Source: DATAGF01 sp963813355
GTDB lineage: Bacteria > Actinomycetota > Thermoleophilia > Miltoncostaeales > Miltoncostaeaceae
Assembly (NCBI GenBank): GCA_963813355.1
Contig: CAWEYS010000032.1
Location: 1 to 64,000, forward strand
Length of the DNA: 64,000 nucleotides
Direction: 5' to 3'
The position numbers and the translations under genes were made by a program. Shown here one piece after another: positions 45,249-54,282 of this stretch (within the stretch, counting starts at the first letter, position 1; the number at the start of each line of letters is the position of its first letter). The notes beneath the pieces were generated by a model. The model was given only the letters and a program-made list of their open reading frames with translations, made no database searches and was not told the DNA's origin.

Positions 45249-47681
45249 CTACGCGCGCAGGCGCCTGCGGTCGAGCTTCCCTGACGGCAGGCGCGGGAGC
45301 GCGTCGACCGCCGTCACGGTCTGCGGCGCGCTGTGCGGCGCGAGCGCGCGCGCGACGTGCCGGCGCAGCTCGGCGGCCAGGTCGCCCTCCTCCGCCTCGG
45401 GCGTCAGCACGACGAACGCGGCCGGGCGCAGCAGCCCGTCGGCGTCGGGCCGCCCCACCACGGCGGCCTCGGCCACCGCGGGGTGGTCCAGCAGGGCGGC
45501 CTCCACCTCGGCGGGGCTGACCCAGCGGGCGTCCACCTTGAAGAGGTCGTCGGCGCGCCCGAGGTGGCGGTAGACCCCGTCGCTCTCGGCGAGGACGTCG
45601 CCCATCCGCAGCCAGGGCCCGAACACGACCTCACGGGTCTCGGCCACCCGGCGCCAGTAGCCGGTGGTGTTGGAGTCGCTGCGGATCCAGAGGCGGCCGG
45701 GGGTGCCCGGCTCCACCGGGCGGCCCTCGTCGTCGGCCAGGCGGATCTCCACTCCCGGGACCGCGCGCCCGAGCGCCCCCCCGGCCGCCTCGCCGGGGCG
45801 GGTCGAGATCACGACGTTCGAGCATTCCGAGCACCCCAGGCCCTGGATCAGGTCGAGGCCGGCGATCTCGCGCAGCCGCGTGGCGACGGCCGGCGGGAGG
45901 CTGTCGCCGGAGGAGACCGCCAGGCGCACCGAGGCCAGCGCCTCCGGCTCGGGGTGGCGCTCGAGGAACCGGGCGAGCTGCGACCAGAAGGTCGGCACCG
46001 CCGTCAGGACGGTGACGCCCTCGCGCTCCACGGTCGCCAGCACCGCGCGCGGCGTCGGCAGCACGCCGGACAGGACCGCCGCCGCGCCGCGCCCGAGCAC
46101 GCGGAAGAAGCCGTTGCCGAACCCGAGCGACGTGAAGAGCCGGGCCGTCGAGTGGCAGCGGTCGCCGGGGCCGAGCGCCAGGACCTCGGCCGCGTAGGTC
46201 TCGATGCCGGCGCGGAGGTCGCGATGGGCGTGCATCGCCCCCTTGGGCCGGCCCGTGGAGCCCGACGAGTAGATCAGGTAGGCGAGATCCTCGGGGTGGA
46301 CGGCGGCGACCGGCGCCGGGGGGCCGGCCTCGAGCGCGGCCGGGCCGATCGTCGCGACCCCGTCGGCGGCCGGCGCCGAGGGCTCGGCAACGACCACGGC
46401 CGGCTCGCAGTCGCCGAGCGCGTCGGCGAGCCGCTCGCCGCCGGCGCCGGGGTCGAGCGGGACCGCCACGGCGCCGATGCGGGCAGCGCCGAGGAAGGCC
46501 GCGAGCCAGGGCCTGCCGTCGCGCAGCGCGAGCGCCACGCGGTCGCCGCGGCGGGCGCCGGCCTCGCGCAGCGCGCCGCCGGCGCGGGCCGAGGCCGCCG
46601 ACAGCTCGGCGAAGGTCCAGCGGCCACCCTCGTCGACCGCGGCCGGGGCGTCGCCGAGCCCGCCCTCGGCGTGGCGCTCGACGAGCAGCTCGACCAGGTT
46701 CGCGCCCGCCTGGCCCCTCCGGGTCGGCGCCGGCTCCTGGGCGGGCGCGGGCGCGCCCGGCAGGGCGGCCTCGGCGAGCGCGTCGAGGACCTCGGCGGGC
46801 ACCCGCGAGGGCAGGACGAGCGCGGCCTCGGTGACCCCCGCCTCGCCCAGCCGCCCCAGCTCGGCCGCGAGCTCGTCCGGCGGGGCGACGATGCCGGTTC
46901 CGCGGAGCCACCGCAGGAGCCCCGCCGGGGTCGCGCCGAGCGCCTCGGCCTCGGGGCGCAGCCAGGCCTCGGCCTCGCGGCGGCTCGGGACCGGGAGCGC
47001 GAAGGTGTAGAGGGCGCACCGCAGCGGCGGCCGGCCGGCGGCGCGCCGGGCCTCGTCGGCGACGGCCAGACGCTCGGCCACCGTCTCGGCGCCGGCGAAC
47101 GCCGCGACGATGCCGTCCGCGCGCTCCCCGGCCAGCCGCAGCAGGCGTGGCCGGTGGGCCGCGAGCAGGATCGGCGGCCCGCCCGGCTGCGCCGGGGGCG
47201 GCTGGTTCGGCGCGCCCTCGAGGGCTCCCGGCACGTCGGCGCCCTCGGGGTGCCGGAACATCGCGCGCATGACCTCGAGCGCGTCCCGCAGCCCGGCGGA
47301 GCGCTCGGCCGGCGAGCCGAACGGCACGCCGTAGGCGCGGTGCTCGGGGACGTCCGAGCCCGTCCCCAGCCCGACGATCAGGCGCCCCTCCGACACGACG
47401 TCGACGATCGTCGCCATCTTGGCGGCGAGCGGCGCGGGCCGGTAGCTGGCCGAGAGCACCGCGACCCCGAGCCGCGGCCGGCGCGTGAGCGCCGCGAGCG
47501 CGGCCAGGGTGGTGAGGGCGTCGAAGGCCGGCTCGGCCTTGACCCGCCCCGGTGACTGGAGGTGGTCGTTGACCCAGAGGCCCTCGAAGCCGAGTCGCTC
47601 GGCACGCAGGGCGAAGTCGCGCACCTGGGGCCACGTCGAGCCGTACTGCGGGATCCGGACCCCGATCGAGGGAGCCGTCAT
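45249..47681 (-). CDS. fusion of an LLM flavin/F420 oxidoreductase with an acyl-CoA synthetase (ANL family)
   Basis: Intact single frame, 810 residues. Residues 1-305 form a luciferase-like monooxygenase (LLM) domain: LRAERLGFEGLWVNDHLQSP, RPRLGVAVLSASYRPAPLAA, GRLIVGLGTGSDVPEHRAYG, PPILLAAHRPRLLRLAGERA. A Pro/Ala linker (about 305-335) leads to an AMP-forming ligase: RWTFAELSAASARAGGALRE, the P-loop LIYSSGSTGRPKGAMHAHRD (about 470), LTAVPTFWSQLARFLERHPE, GLGCSECSNVVIST, GRLWIRSDSNTTGYWRR, hinge HLGRADDLFKVDARWVSPAE, and the C-terminal catalytic Lys in LPSGKLDRRRLRA. The ligase half resembles benzoate/aryl-CoA ligases. The two activities on one chain suggest a coupled acid activation and flavin-dependent oxidation, of unknown substrate. 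Confidence 0.88.
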   Translation of the reverse strand: MTAPSIGVRIPQYGSTWPQVRDFALRAERLGFEGLWVNDHLQSPGRVKAEPAFDALTTLAALAALTRRPRLGVAVLSASYRPAPLAAKMATIVDVVSEGRLIVGLGTGSDVPEHRAYGVPFGSPAERSAGLRDALEVMRAMFRHPEGADVPGALEGAPNQPPPAQPGGPPILLAAHRPRLLRLAGERADGIVAAFAGAETVAERLAVADEARRAAGRPPLRCALYTFALPVPSRREAEAWLRPEAEALGATPAGLLRWLRGTGIVAPPDELAAELGRLGEAGVTEAALVLPSRVPAEVLDALAEAALPGAPAPAQEPAPTRRGQAGANLVELLVERHAEGGLGDAPAAVDEGGRWTFAELSAASARAGGALREAGARRGDRVALALRDGRPWLAAFLGAARIGAVAVPLDPGAGGERLADALGDCEPAVVVAEPSAPAADGVATIGPAALEAGPPAPVAAVHPEDLAYLIYSSGSTGRPKGAMHAHRDLRAGIETYAAEVLALGPGDRCHSTARLFTSLGFGNGFFRVLGRGAAAVLSGVLPTPRAVLATVEREGVTVLTAVPTFWSQLARFLERHPEPEALASVRLAVSSGDSLPPAVATRLREIAGLDLIQGLGCSECSNVVISTRPGEAAGGALGRAVPGVEIRLADDEGRPVEPGTPGRLWIRSDSNTTGYWRRVAETREVVFGPWLRMGDVLAESDGVYRHLGRADDLFKVDARWVSPAEVEAALLDHPAVAEAAVVGRPDADGLLRPAAFVVLTPEAEEGDLAAELRRHVARALAPHSAPQTVTAVDALPRLPSGKLDRRRLRA

Positions 47682-47721
47682 TCCTCGATTATCCCCGCGC
47701 GCGGCGGGGAGGCCCGCCCGG

Positions 47722-48282
47722 CTAGCCGGGGCCGAGGACGAGGACGACCTGGGCGTCGGCGGGCACGGCCGAGGCGAGGCCCCCCGAGGCGGGCAGGGCG
47801 GTCACCTGATCGACCTGGAGGTCGGCCGCGACGCGCTGGGCGGCGGCCTCCTGGCCGGCGCGGTAGTACACGGTGTCCGGGCCGGTGGTCGTCGGGGCGT
47901 TGCCCGCCGTGACGCCGGCGTAGCCGAGGCTCTCGGCCTCGTCGGCCGCGCGGCCGGCGGCGCCCTGGACGTCGGTGGCGTTCAGCACCGCGAGCTGGAT
48001 CTGGTCGCGCGCCGGCGGCGCCTCCGGCGGGGCCTCCTCCGTGGTCGTGGCCGGCGGCGCGGTGGTCGCCGGTGCCGTCGTGGTGCCGCCGGTCGTGCCG
48101 GCGGGCGCCTCGCCGGACGACTCGGGCGCGGGAGCGAGGACCGTCGCGGGCCCGTCGTCGCCGCGCAGCACCCAGCCCGCCACGAAGCCGATCACCAGGC
48201 AGGAGATGACGAGCGCCGCCGGCCGCAGCCACGCGCGGGCGCCGGAGGGACGGTCGGAGGCGGTGTCTGGGTCGGTTGTCAC
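47722..48282 (-). CDS. LytR C-terminal-domain (LytR_C) membrane protein
   Basis: About 186 residues from GTG 48282; a longer frame starts at ATG 48372. Neither start has a clear ribosome-binding site. One membrane helix (PAALVISCLVIGFVAGWVLR), a Thr/Ala/Pro-rich linker, then the LytR_C fold IQLAVLNATDVQGAAGRAAD and ESLGYAGVTAGNAPTTTGPD, TVYYRAGQEAAAQRVAADLQ. The V.V.N.......A......L...G motif is the family core. Such proteins are found beside cell-envelope enzymes; the domain's ligand is unknown. Divergent from the helicase gene. Confidence 0.8.
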   Translation of the reverse strand: MTTDPDTASDRPSGARAWLRPAALVISCLVIGFVAGWVLRGDDGPATVLAPAPESSGEAPAGTTGGTTTAPATTAPPATTTEEAPPEAPPARDQIQLAVLNATDVQGAAGRAADEAESLGYAGVTAGNAPTTTGPDTVYYRAGQEAAAQRVAADLQVDQVTALPASGGLASAVPADAQVVLVLGPG

Positions 48283-48538
48283 GGGGCGCGGGCGTACGGA
48301 ATCGCGGGGACCGACGGCGATGCTACCCGGTGCGCCGGTCGTAACACCGCCACCTGCAGGATTCCTCAACATGCGCGCACGCCGAGCCCGGTGATATGGT
48401 TCCGCGCAGGTCGCGCTGCCCCGCGCTGCCGGCGTCACAGGACTCCGATCCCCACGCCGGCATCCCACTGATCGACGCGCGACCACAGTCGTACCGCGGC
48501 CTCCGAGAGCGCTCGCCTGCGCGAGAGGCCGGAACGAG

Positions 48539-51073
48539 ATGCCCGACGGATTGCATCCCACGACCGAACAGACCGCCCCGGCGCCGCCTGGCGAGGCCCT
48601 GTCGCGCGCGCTCGCCGACCCCGCCGCCGCCTGGCCCGACGTCGTCCTGCGAGAGCACCAGCTCGAGGCCCTCGACGAGCTCGCGTCCCGCCTCTCGCAC
48701 GGGGCCACCCGCACCTGGGTGGACGCCCCGACCGGGTCGGGGAAGACGATCATGTTCCTCGCCCTGGCCGCCGCGCTCGGCGGGAGCACCCTGGTGCTGG
48801 TGCCGCGCAGGAACCTGGCCGAGCAGACCGCCGCCGGCCTCGCCCGCCACTTCCCCTCGATCGAGTCGCACGCCGAGGGCCCCGACGCCGCCGGCAAGCC
48901 GGGCGTGGCCATCTGCACCTACCAGGCCGCCCTGCGCCACCAGGAGCGGATGGACTGGGACCCGGTCACGCTCCTCATCTGCGACGAGGCCCACACCACG
49001 CTCGGCGCCCAGACCCGCAAGATGCTCGACCGGGCGACCAACGCGGTCGTCGTGGGGTTCACCGCGACCGGGGCGACGACCACCGGCCACGTGGAGCAGG
49101 TGTTCGGGCCGGTCGCCACCACCCTCGACCGGCTCTCGGCCATCGAGCGCGGCATCCTCTGCCCGCTGCGCTCGCTGCGCGTCGAGCGGGCGGTCAACCT
49201 CTCCGACGTCGCGAAGGTGCGCGGCGACTTCGACCAGGCCTCGCTGGGCCGGGCCCTCGACCGGGCCAAATGGCACCGCGCCTGCGCCGAGGTCTGGGAC
49301 GAGCACTTCGCGCCCCTGAAGCTGGCCGGCGTCGCCTACACCGCCACCGTGGCCCAGGCCCACGCGCTGGCCGAGGAGTTCGCCGCCCGCGGGGTGAGGG
49401 CGGCCGCGGTCTCGGGGCAGACCCCGGCGCGCGAGCTCCAGCGGGTGCTGTTCGACTTCGCCTCCGAGCGCATCGACGTGCTCTGCAACGCGGACCTCCT
49501 CACCGAGGGCTGGGACGAGACGCGGGCGTCGGTGGTCATGCACCTCGCCCCGACGACGTCCGAGCGCGTCTTCGTCCAGCGCCTGGGGCGGGTCATGCGG
49601 CCGGCCCCCGACAAGGAGGCGGTCTCGGTCGAGTTCCTGCCCGCGGGCGACCCGATGGGCGTGCAGACGAGCCACGACGTCTTCGGGCTCGGGTGGTACA
49701 AGCCGCTCGGGCGCGTCGCCGGGCCCCCGGAGACCGGCGAGCGCGGGAAGCTCGCGAAGGCCGCCGAGCTGCTGGCCGACCAGGACGGCTCGGCGAAGCT
49801 CGTCAACCCGGCCGCCGCCCCCGGCCTGATCGCCGCCGGGCTCGCCGGCGGCGGGTGGCGCGAGGCCGACCCCGGCCTGCTGCCGGTGACGCTCATGGAG
49901 GAGTGGGTCGAGGCCGCCGGGCGCGACGTGACGGTCAACGAGCTGATCGAGCGGGTCACGGCGGGCGTCGACCCCCTCGCGGCGGTCCCCTGGTGGGCCC
50001 TGAGCGGCCTCGTCGCGCGGCGCCTCCAGGACGGCGCCGACCAGCCGCTCTGGCGGGCGTGGGCCACGGCCCTGCTCGTCCAGCCGGACCTGCGGCGCGC
50101 CCTGCCGGACGACGTGCCGCGGCGGGTGCTCGACCGCCTGCGCATGACCTCCCGCGAGCGGCTGCGGGCGCTGTGGTGGCACGCCGACCAGTCGGGCCGC
50201 TGGGAGCGCCTGGCCACCCTCGAGCAGCTCGGGCGCTCGGGCGACCGCCGCCGCCGCTGGTCGGCCCTCGACGAGGCGTCCACCTGGGCGCCGAGCTGGG
50301 CCTGGGACGTCTCGCGGGGGCTCGCCGACAACGCCCGCCCCGGCCGCAACCAGGAGGTCGCGCGCATCGCGGCCTGGGAGGCGCATCACCTGATCTCGAA
50401 CGGCGGCGAGCTCGCGCTCATCGGCGTCTGGCTGCGTGCGGCCGGCGAGCCCCCTCCCGACCCGGTCCCGCCCGAGGACGAGGGCGCCCTGCGCCTGGGT
50501 CAGGCGGCCCGGCTGCTGGTGATGCTCGGGCCGGGCGACGTGCCCGCCCGCAGCGAGCACCTGCGCCTCGCGGGCCGCGCGGCGGCCGCCGCGGGGGGGT
50601 GGGGCAAGCTGCGCGGTCACCTCGACGCCCTGGACCTCTCGAGCCCGGACGCGCGGCGCGCGCTGCGGGCCGCGGTGGGCGCGATGCAGCCGAAGGCGCT
50701 CCTGTCCCGGCGGGCCTACAACGCCCTGCGGGCCCGGTTCCCGCGGCTGCCCGAGCCCGAGGTGGTGGGCGTGGGCGAGCAGCGCAAGCGCGCCGCGGGC
50801 GAGGAGGGCGCCGCCGCTCCCCGCCGCCGCCGCCGCCGACGTCGCCTGCGGGCGACCACCGGCCCCGACGGCGCCCCGCCGCAGAGCGGCGAGGCCCAGG
50901 GCCAGCCCGAGCGTCGCGAGGAGCGCCGCGAGGGCGAGGCGCCCGCGGAGGGGGCCGCCGCTCCGACGACGCGCCGCCGCCGCCGGCGCAGGCGCCGCCC
51001 GCGCAGCGCCGCGAGCGCCGAGGCCGCCGCGGCGCGGCCGGACGCGCCGCCGCCGGAGCCCGCCGGGGCGTGA
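48539..51073 (+). CDS. SF2 DEAH-box helicase with Arg-rich C-terminal tail
   Basis: Intact, 844 residues. Core 30-400: VVLREHQLEALDELASRLSH (Q-like), Walker A TWVDAPTGSGKTIMFLALAA, VPRRNLAEQTAAGLARHF, VAICTYQAALRH, Walker B LLICDEAHTTLGAQTRKMLD, VVVGFTATGATTTGHVEQVF, and second-lobe motifs LAGVAYTATVAQAHALAEEF, VSGQTPARELQRVLFDF, LCNADLLTEGWDETRASVVM, VFVQRLGRVMRPAPDKEAVS. The middle (about 420-740) is helical with no recognised domain (WWALSGLVARRLQDGADQP, RLRALWWHADQSGRWERLA). The tail (about 760-844) has two runs of Arg (RRRRRRRR) separated by acidic Glu/Gln/Gly, like RNA-binding tails. A small ORF is translationally coupled downstream. Probably acts on RNA or structured nucleic acid. Confidence 0.85.
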   Translation: MPDGLHPTTEQTAPAPPGEALSRALADPAAAWPDVVLREHQLEALDELASRLSHGATRTWVDAPTGSGKTIMFLALAAALGGSTLVLVPRRNLAEQTAAGLARHFPSIESHAEGPDAAGKPGVAICTYQAALRHQERMDWDPVTLLICDEAHTTLGAQTRKMLDRATNAVVVGFTATGATTTGHVEQVFGPVATTLDRLSAIERGILCPLRSLRVERAVNLSDVAKVRGDFDQASLGRALDRAKWHRACAEVWDEHFAPLKLAGVAYTATVAQAHALAEEFAARGVRAAAVSGQTPARELQRVLFDFASERIDVLCNADLLTEGWDETRASVVMHLAPTTSERVFVQRLGRVMRPAPDKEAVSVEFLPAGDPMGVQTSHDVFGLGWYKPLGRVAGPPETGERGKLAKAAELLADQDGSAKLVNPAAAPGLIAAGLAGGGWREADPGLLPVTLMEEWVEAAGRDVTVNELIERVTAGVDPLAAVPWWALSGLVARRLQDGADQPLWRAWATALLVQPDLRRALPDDVPRRVLDRLRMTSRERLRALWWHADQSGRWERLATLEQLGRSGDRRRRWSALDEASTWAPSWAWDVSRGLADNARPGRNQEVARIAAWEAHHLISNGGELALIGVWLRAAGEPPPDPVPPEDEGALRLGQAARLLVMLGPGDVPARSEHLRLAGRAAAAAGGWGKLRGHLDALDLSSPDARRALRAAVGAMQPKALLSRRAYNALRARFPRLPEPEVVGVGEQRKRAAGEEGAAAPRRRRRRRRLRATTGPDGAPPQSGEAQGQPERREERREGEAPAEGAAAPTTRRRRRRRRRPRSAASAEAAAARPDAPPPEPAGA

Positions 51074-51315
51074 CCGGCTCCCCCGACCGGTCCGAGGCCG
51101 TCGCCGACGAGCTGTGGGGCCGGGTGCGGAGGCTCGCCGAGCGGATGGCCCGCTTCGAGCAGGCGGACGCGGTCGGGGAGCTGGACGAGGAGGGGCGGGC
51201 GCGCCTGGGGGCGCTGCGGGTGCGCGCGGCGCGCGCCGCCGAGCGGGCGCGGCTGGCCGACGAGCTGGCGGACCAGATCCGCGGCGCCGGGCGCGGTCGC
51301 ACCCAATTCCCTTAA
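51070..51315 (+). CDS. 81-residue charged helical protein coupled to the helicase
   Basis: GTG 51070 overlaps the helicase stop (GTGA). Sequence: GSPDRSEAVADELWGRVRRL, AERMARFEQADAVGELDEEG, ALRVRAARAAERARLADELA, ending RGRTQFP. It is almost entirely helical and charged, likely a coiled coil. The gene ends 47 bp before the protease gene. No family known to me; the coupling suggests it works with the helicase. Confidence 0.6.
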   Translation: MTGSPDRSEAVADELWGRVRRLAERMARFEQADAVGELDEEGRARLGALRVRAARAAERARLADELADQIRGAGRGRTQFP

Positions 51316-51362
51316 CGTCCGTTCAACCCGAACTTCGCCGTCCCGCGATACAACCTCACCCC

Positions 51363-52289
51363 GTGAGCTCCGGCCTGCCGCCCCTCGAGCCCCGCCCGCG
51401 CCGCGAGGGCCTGCCGCCTCTGGCCCCGCGCCCCGAGCGCGGCCCCGGCCTTCCCCCGCTCGACGCGGCGCCTCCGCGCGGGCCGCTGCCCCCCCTCTCG
51501 GAGCGGGGCGGCAGCGACGCCGAGCGCCCGGCCGCCGTGCCCAAGCGCCGCGTCTCGCGGCGCCGCCTCGGCCTGGTCGCCGCCGTCGCCGGCGGGCTCG
51601 TGCTCGCCGGCGGGGTCGGGGCCGTGACCGCCGAGCTGGTGGACGGCGGAGGCTCGCCCGCGCCGCAGGTCGCCGAGACCCCGGCCGCCACGACGACCCC
51701 CGCACCGGCGCTGGGCGCCGAGGCCGACCTGGCCGACGCCGTCGCGCGCGTCCAGACCTCGGTCGTGCAGGTGAGGGCGGGCAGCAGCCAGGGGAGCGGC
51801 GTCCTGCTGGCGCCCTCGGGCCTGATCGTCACCAACAACCACGTCATCCGCGACGGCGGCTCGGTGAGCGTGGTCACGAGCGACGGCCGCGAGGTGCCCG
51901 CCGAGGTCGTCGAGGCCGATCCGCGCCAGGACCTGGCCATCCTGCGACCCCAGGGCTCCGTGGGCCAGGGCGCCCAGCTCGCCGAGGAGCCCGACGCCGG
52001 TCTGCGCCAGGGCGACCGGGTCTTCGCGATCGGGAGCCCGTTCGGCCTCCAGAACACGGTGACGGCGGGCGTCGTCAGCGCGGTCGGCCGGACCAACCAG
52101 GAGGGCGTCCCGATGATCCAGATCGACGCCCCGATCAACCCCGGCAACTCCGGCGGGGGCCTGTTCGACCTGCGCGGCCGCCTGGTCGGCATCCCCACCT
52201 CGATCCTCGGGCCCATCCCCGGCAACGTCGGCATCGGCTTCGCCGTGCCGGCCTCCCGGGTCCGCGACCTCGTCGAGAGCGCCCCCTAG
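51363..52289 (+). CDS. membrane-anchored trypsin-like serine protease (HtrA/DegP type, no PDZ)
   Basis: 308 residues from GTG 51363. The first 60 residues are a cytoplasmic Pro-rich stretch with five LPPL repeats (GLPPLEPRPR, GLPPLAPRPE, GLPPLDAAPP, PLPPLSERG). One membrane helix (RLGLVAAVAGGLVLAGGVGA, about 67-87) and an Ala/Thr/Pro linker lead to the protease: LIVTNNHVIRDGGSVSVV (His about 158), EADPRQDLAILRPQGSV (Asp about 189), MIQIDAPINPGNSGGGLFDL (Ser about 262). It ends just after VGIGFAVPASRVRDLVESA, so the usual PDZ domain is missing. Upstream of the MoxR operon, 26 bp from it. Confidence 0.88.
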   Translation: MSSGLPPLEPRPRREGLPPLAPRPERGPGLPPLDAAPPRGPLPPLSERGGSDAERPAAVPKRRVSRRRLGLVAAVAGGLVLAGGVGAVTAELVDGGGSPAPQVAETPAATTTPAPALGAEADLADAVARVQTSVVQVRAGSSQGSGVLLAPSGLIVTNNHVIRDGGSVSVVTSDGREVPAEVVEADPRQDLAILRPQGSVGQGAQLAEEPDAGLRQGDRVFAIGSPFGLQNTVTAGVVSAVGRTNQEGVPMIQIDAPINPGNSGGGLFDLRGRLVGIPTSILGPIPGNVGIGFAVPASRVRDLVESAP

Positions 52290-52315
52290 GACCTTTGACG
52301 GAAGGACTGAACGCG

Positions 52316-53350
52316 ATGGACGACAGCACCTTCGAGCGCGGCGAGCCCACGGGGGTCCCGAGCACGGGCGCATCGCCCAGGGAACGCATGGAGGCCGTGC
52401 TCTACGAGCTGCGGCGCGTCGTGGTGGGCCAGGACCGCCTGCTCGACCGCGTCCTGGTGTCGCTGTTGGCGCGCGGCCACGTCCTGCTCGAGGGCGTCCC
52501 CGGCCTCGCCAAGACGCTCACCCTCGAGACCGTCGCGCGCGTCTCCGGCGGGCGCTTCAACCGCATCCAGTTCACGCCGGACCTCGTGCCGTCGGACGTG
52601 GTCGGCGGCCAGGTGCTCGACCGTCACGGCGACTTCACGACCCGCCTGGGGCCCGTGTTCGCGAACTTCGTGCTCGCGGACGAGATCAACCGCGCCCCGG
52701 CGAAGGTGCAGTCGGCGCTGCTCGAGGTGATGGCCGAGGGCCACGCCAGCATCGCCGGCGAGACCCACCCCACGCCGCGGCCGTTCTTCGTGCTCGCCAC
52801 GCAGAACCCGATCGAGAGCGAGGGCGTCTACCCGCTGCCCGAGGCCCAGGTCGACCGGTTCGCGATGAAGCTGATCGTGGGCTACCCGTCGGTCTCCGAC
52901 GAGGAGGAGATCGTGCGCCGCATGGCCTCCGACCCGCCTCAGCCGCGCCAGCTCCTGGACCCGGCGCAGATCATCGAGCTCCAGGAGGCGGCCGACGGGG
53001 TCTTCGTCGACCACCGCGTGCGCCAGTACGCCGTCCGCCTGGTGAACGCCACCCGCGAGCCGGCCCAGGAGGGCCTGTCCGACCTCGAGCCCTACCTCGA
53101 CCTGGGCGGCTCGCCGCGGGCGTCGCTCGCCCTGATCCGCGGGGGCCGGGCGCTGGCGGTGATCCGCGGGCGCAACTACGTCATGCCCGAGGACGTGCAC
53201 AGCCTCTTCCACGACGTGCTGCGCCATCGCGTCGTCCTCTCGTACGAGGCCCTCGCCGCCGACGTGAAGCCCGACCAGGTGCTGGACGCGGTCCTCGACA
53301 CCGTCCCCCAGCCCGACGTCGAGCTGGGCAGTGGCCGCTCCGTCGCGTAG
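52316..53350 (+). CDS. moxR: MoxR-family AAA+ ATPase
   Basis: 344 residues from ATG 52316 (GGAAGGA 10 bases upstream). Walker A HVLLEGVPGLAKTLTLETVA (about 58), FNRIQFTPDLVPSDVVGGQV, Walker B FVLADEINRAPAKVQSALLE, VMAEGHASIAGETHPTPRPF, sensor 1 FFVLATQNPIESEGVYPLPE, AQVDRFAMKLIVGYPS. C-terminal lid GLSDLEPYLDLGGSPRASLA. MoxR ATPases insert cofactors or metals and remodel proteins together with VWA partners. The DUF58 gene starts inside its last 20 bases. Confidence 0.93.
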   Translation: MDDSTFERGEPTGVPSTGASPRERMEAVLYELRRVVVGQDRLLDRVLVSLLARGHVLLEGVPGLAKTLTLETVARVSGGRFNRIQFTPDLVPSDVVGGQVLDRHGDFTTRLGPVFANFVLADEINRAPAKVQSALLEVMAEGHASIAGETHPTPRPFFVLATQNPIESEGVYPLPEAQVDRFAMKLIVGYPSVSDEEEIVRRMASDPPQPRQLLDPAQIIELQEAADGVFVDHRVRQYAVRLVNATREPAQEGLSDLEPYLDLGGSPRASLALIRGGRALAVIRGRNYVMPEDVHSLFHDVLRHRVVLSYEALAADVKPDQVLDAVLDTVPQPDVELGSGRSVA

Positions 53351-54278
53351 CGACGCGTCGCCGAGCGCGACCTCGCAGAGCCGCAGCGCGAGCCCCGAGG
53401 CGGTGCTGCGGCGCGTCGAGCTGCGCGTCGCGCGGCGCCTCGACGGGCTGATGCAGGGGGAGCGCCGCGGCCGCCGCCCCGGCCCCGGCTGGGAGGCGAC
53501 CCTCACGCGCGCGTACGAGGACGGCGACGACGTGCGCTGGGTGGACTGGCCGCTGAGCGCGCGGGCCGGCCAGCCGATGGTGCGCGTGCCGGAGATCGAG
53601 CCGGTGCTCACGGCCTGGGCCCTGGTGGACCGCTCGCCCTCGATGGCCTTCGGCACGGTCGACCAGACCAAGGACGAGCTGGCGCGCGAGGTGCTGGCCG
53701 GCCTCGGGATCGTCATGCGCCGCCGCGGCGACCGCCTCGGGGTCGTCGCGACCCGCGCGGGCGACCTGGACCTGGTCCGCCAGCCGCGCGCCGACCGCCG
53801 GGGCCTGATCGCCGCGCTCGCGGCCGTGGACGCGCTGCCCCCCGCGCCCGAGGCGGGCGGGCGCACCGACCTGGTCCGGGCGATCACCTCGCTCGGCCGC
53901 ATCGCCCGCCACCGCGGCGCCGTCGTGCTGGTCTCGGACTTCCCCCTCCAGCCGGGCCTCGAGCGCGCCATCGGCGGCCTCGGCCGGCGCCACGACGTCC
54001 TCGCCATCGAGCTGCGCGACCGGCGCGAGCGCGAGATCCCGCGCATCGGCCCCGTGGAGCTGCGCGACCTCGAGACCGGCCGCCGCCGCCTGGTCGACAC
54101 GGCAGACCCGCGGTTCCAGGACCGCTTCGCGGCGGCCGTCGAGGCGACCGACCGGGCCCGCGAGGCGCTCCTCGCCCGCGCGGGCGCCCGCCACGTGATC
54201 GCCGAGACCGGCCGCGACTGGGTGCTGCCGCTGGCGCGCTCGCTCGGCCGCCCCGTCCGCCGCCGCCGGGCGGCCTGA
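53331..54278 (+). CDS. DUF58-family protein
   Basis: 315 residues from GTG 53331, overlapping moxR by 20 bp. Family hallmarks: VARRLDGLMQGERRGRRPGP, YEDGDDVRWVDWPLSARAGQ (the DDVR.IDW..SAR core), VLTAWALVDRSPSMAFGTVD (a VWA-like DxSxS), VVLVSDFPLQPGLERAIGGL. Usually the MoxR partner that carries substrates to the VWA proteins. No TM segment seen, so it works in the cytoplasm near the membrane. Confidence 0.9.
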   Translation: MAAPSRSDASPSATSQSRSASPEAVLRRVELRVARRLDGLMQGERRGRRPGPGWEATLTRAYEDGDDVRWVDWPLSARAGQPMVRVPEIEPVLTAWALVDRSPSMAFGTVDQTKDELAREVLAGLGIVMRRRGDRLGVVATRAGDLDLVRQPRADRRGLIAALAAVDALPPAPEAGGRTDLVRAITSLGRIARHRGAVVLVSDFPLQPGLERAIGGLGRRHDVLAIELRDRREREIPRIGPVELRDLETGRRRLVDTADPRFQDRFAAAVEATDRAREALLARAGARHVIAETGRDWVLPLARSLGRPVRRRRAA

Positions 54279-54282
54279 CCGC

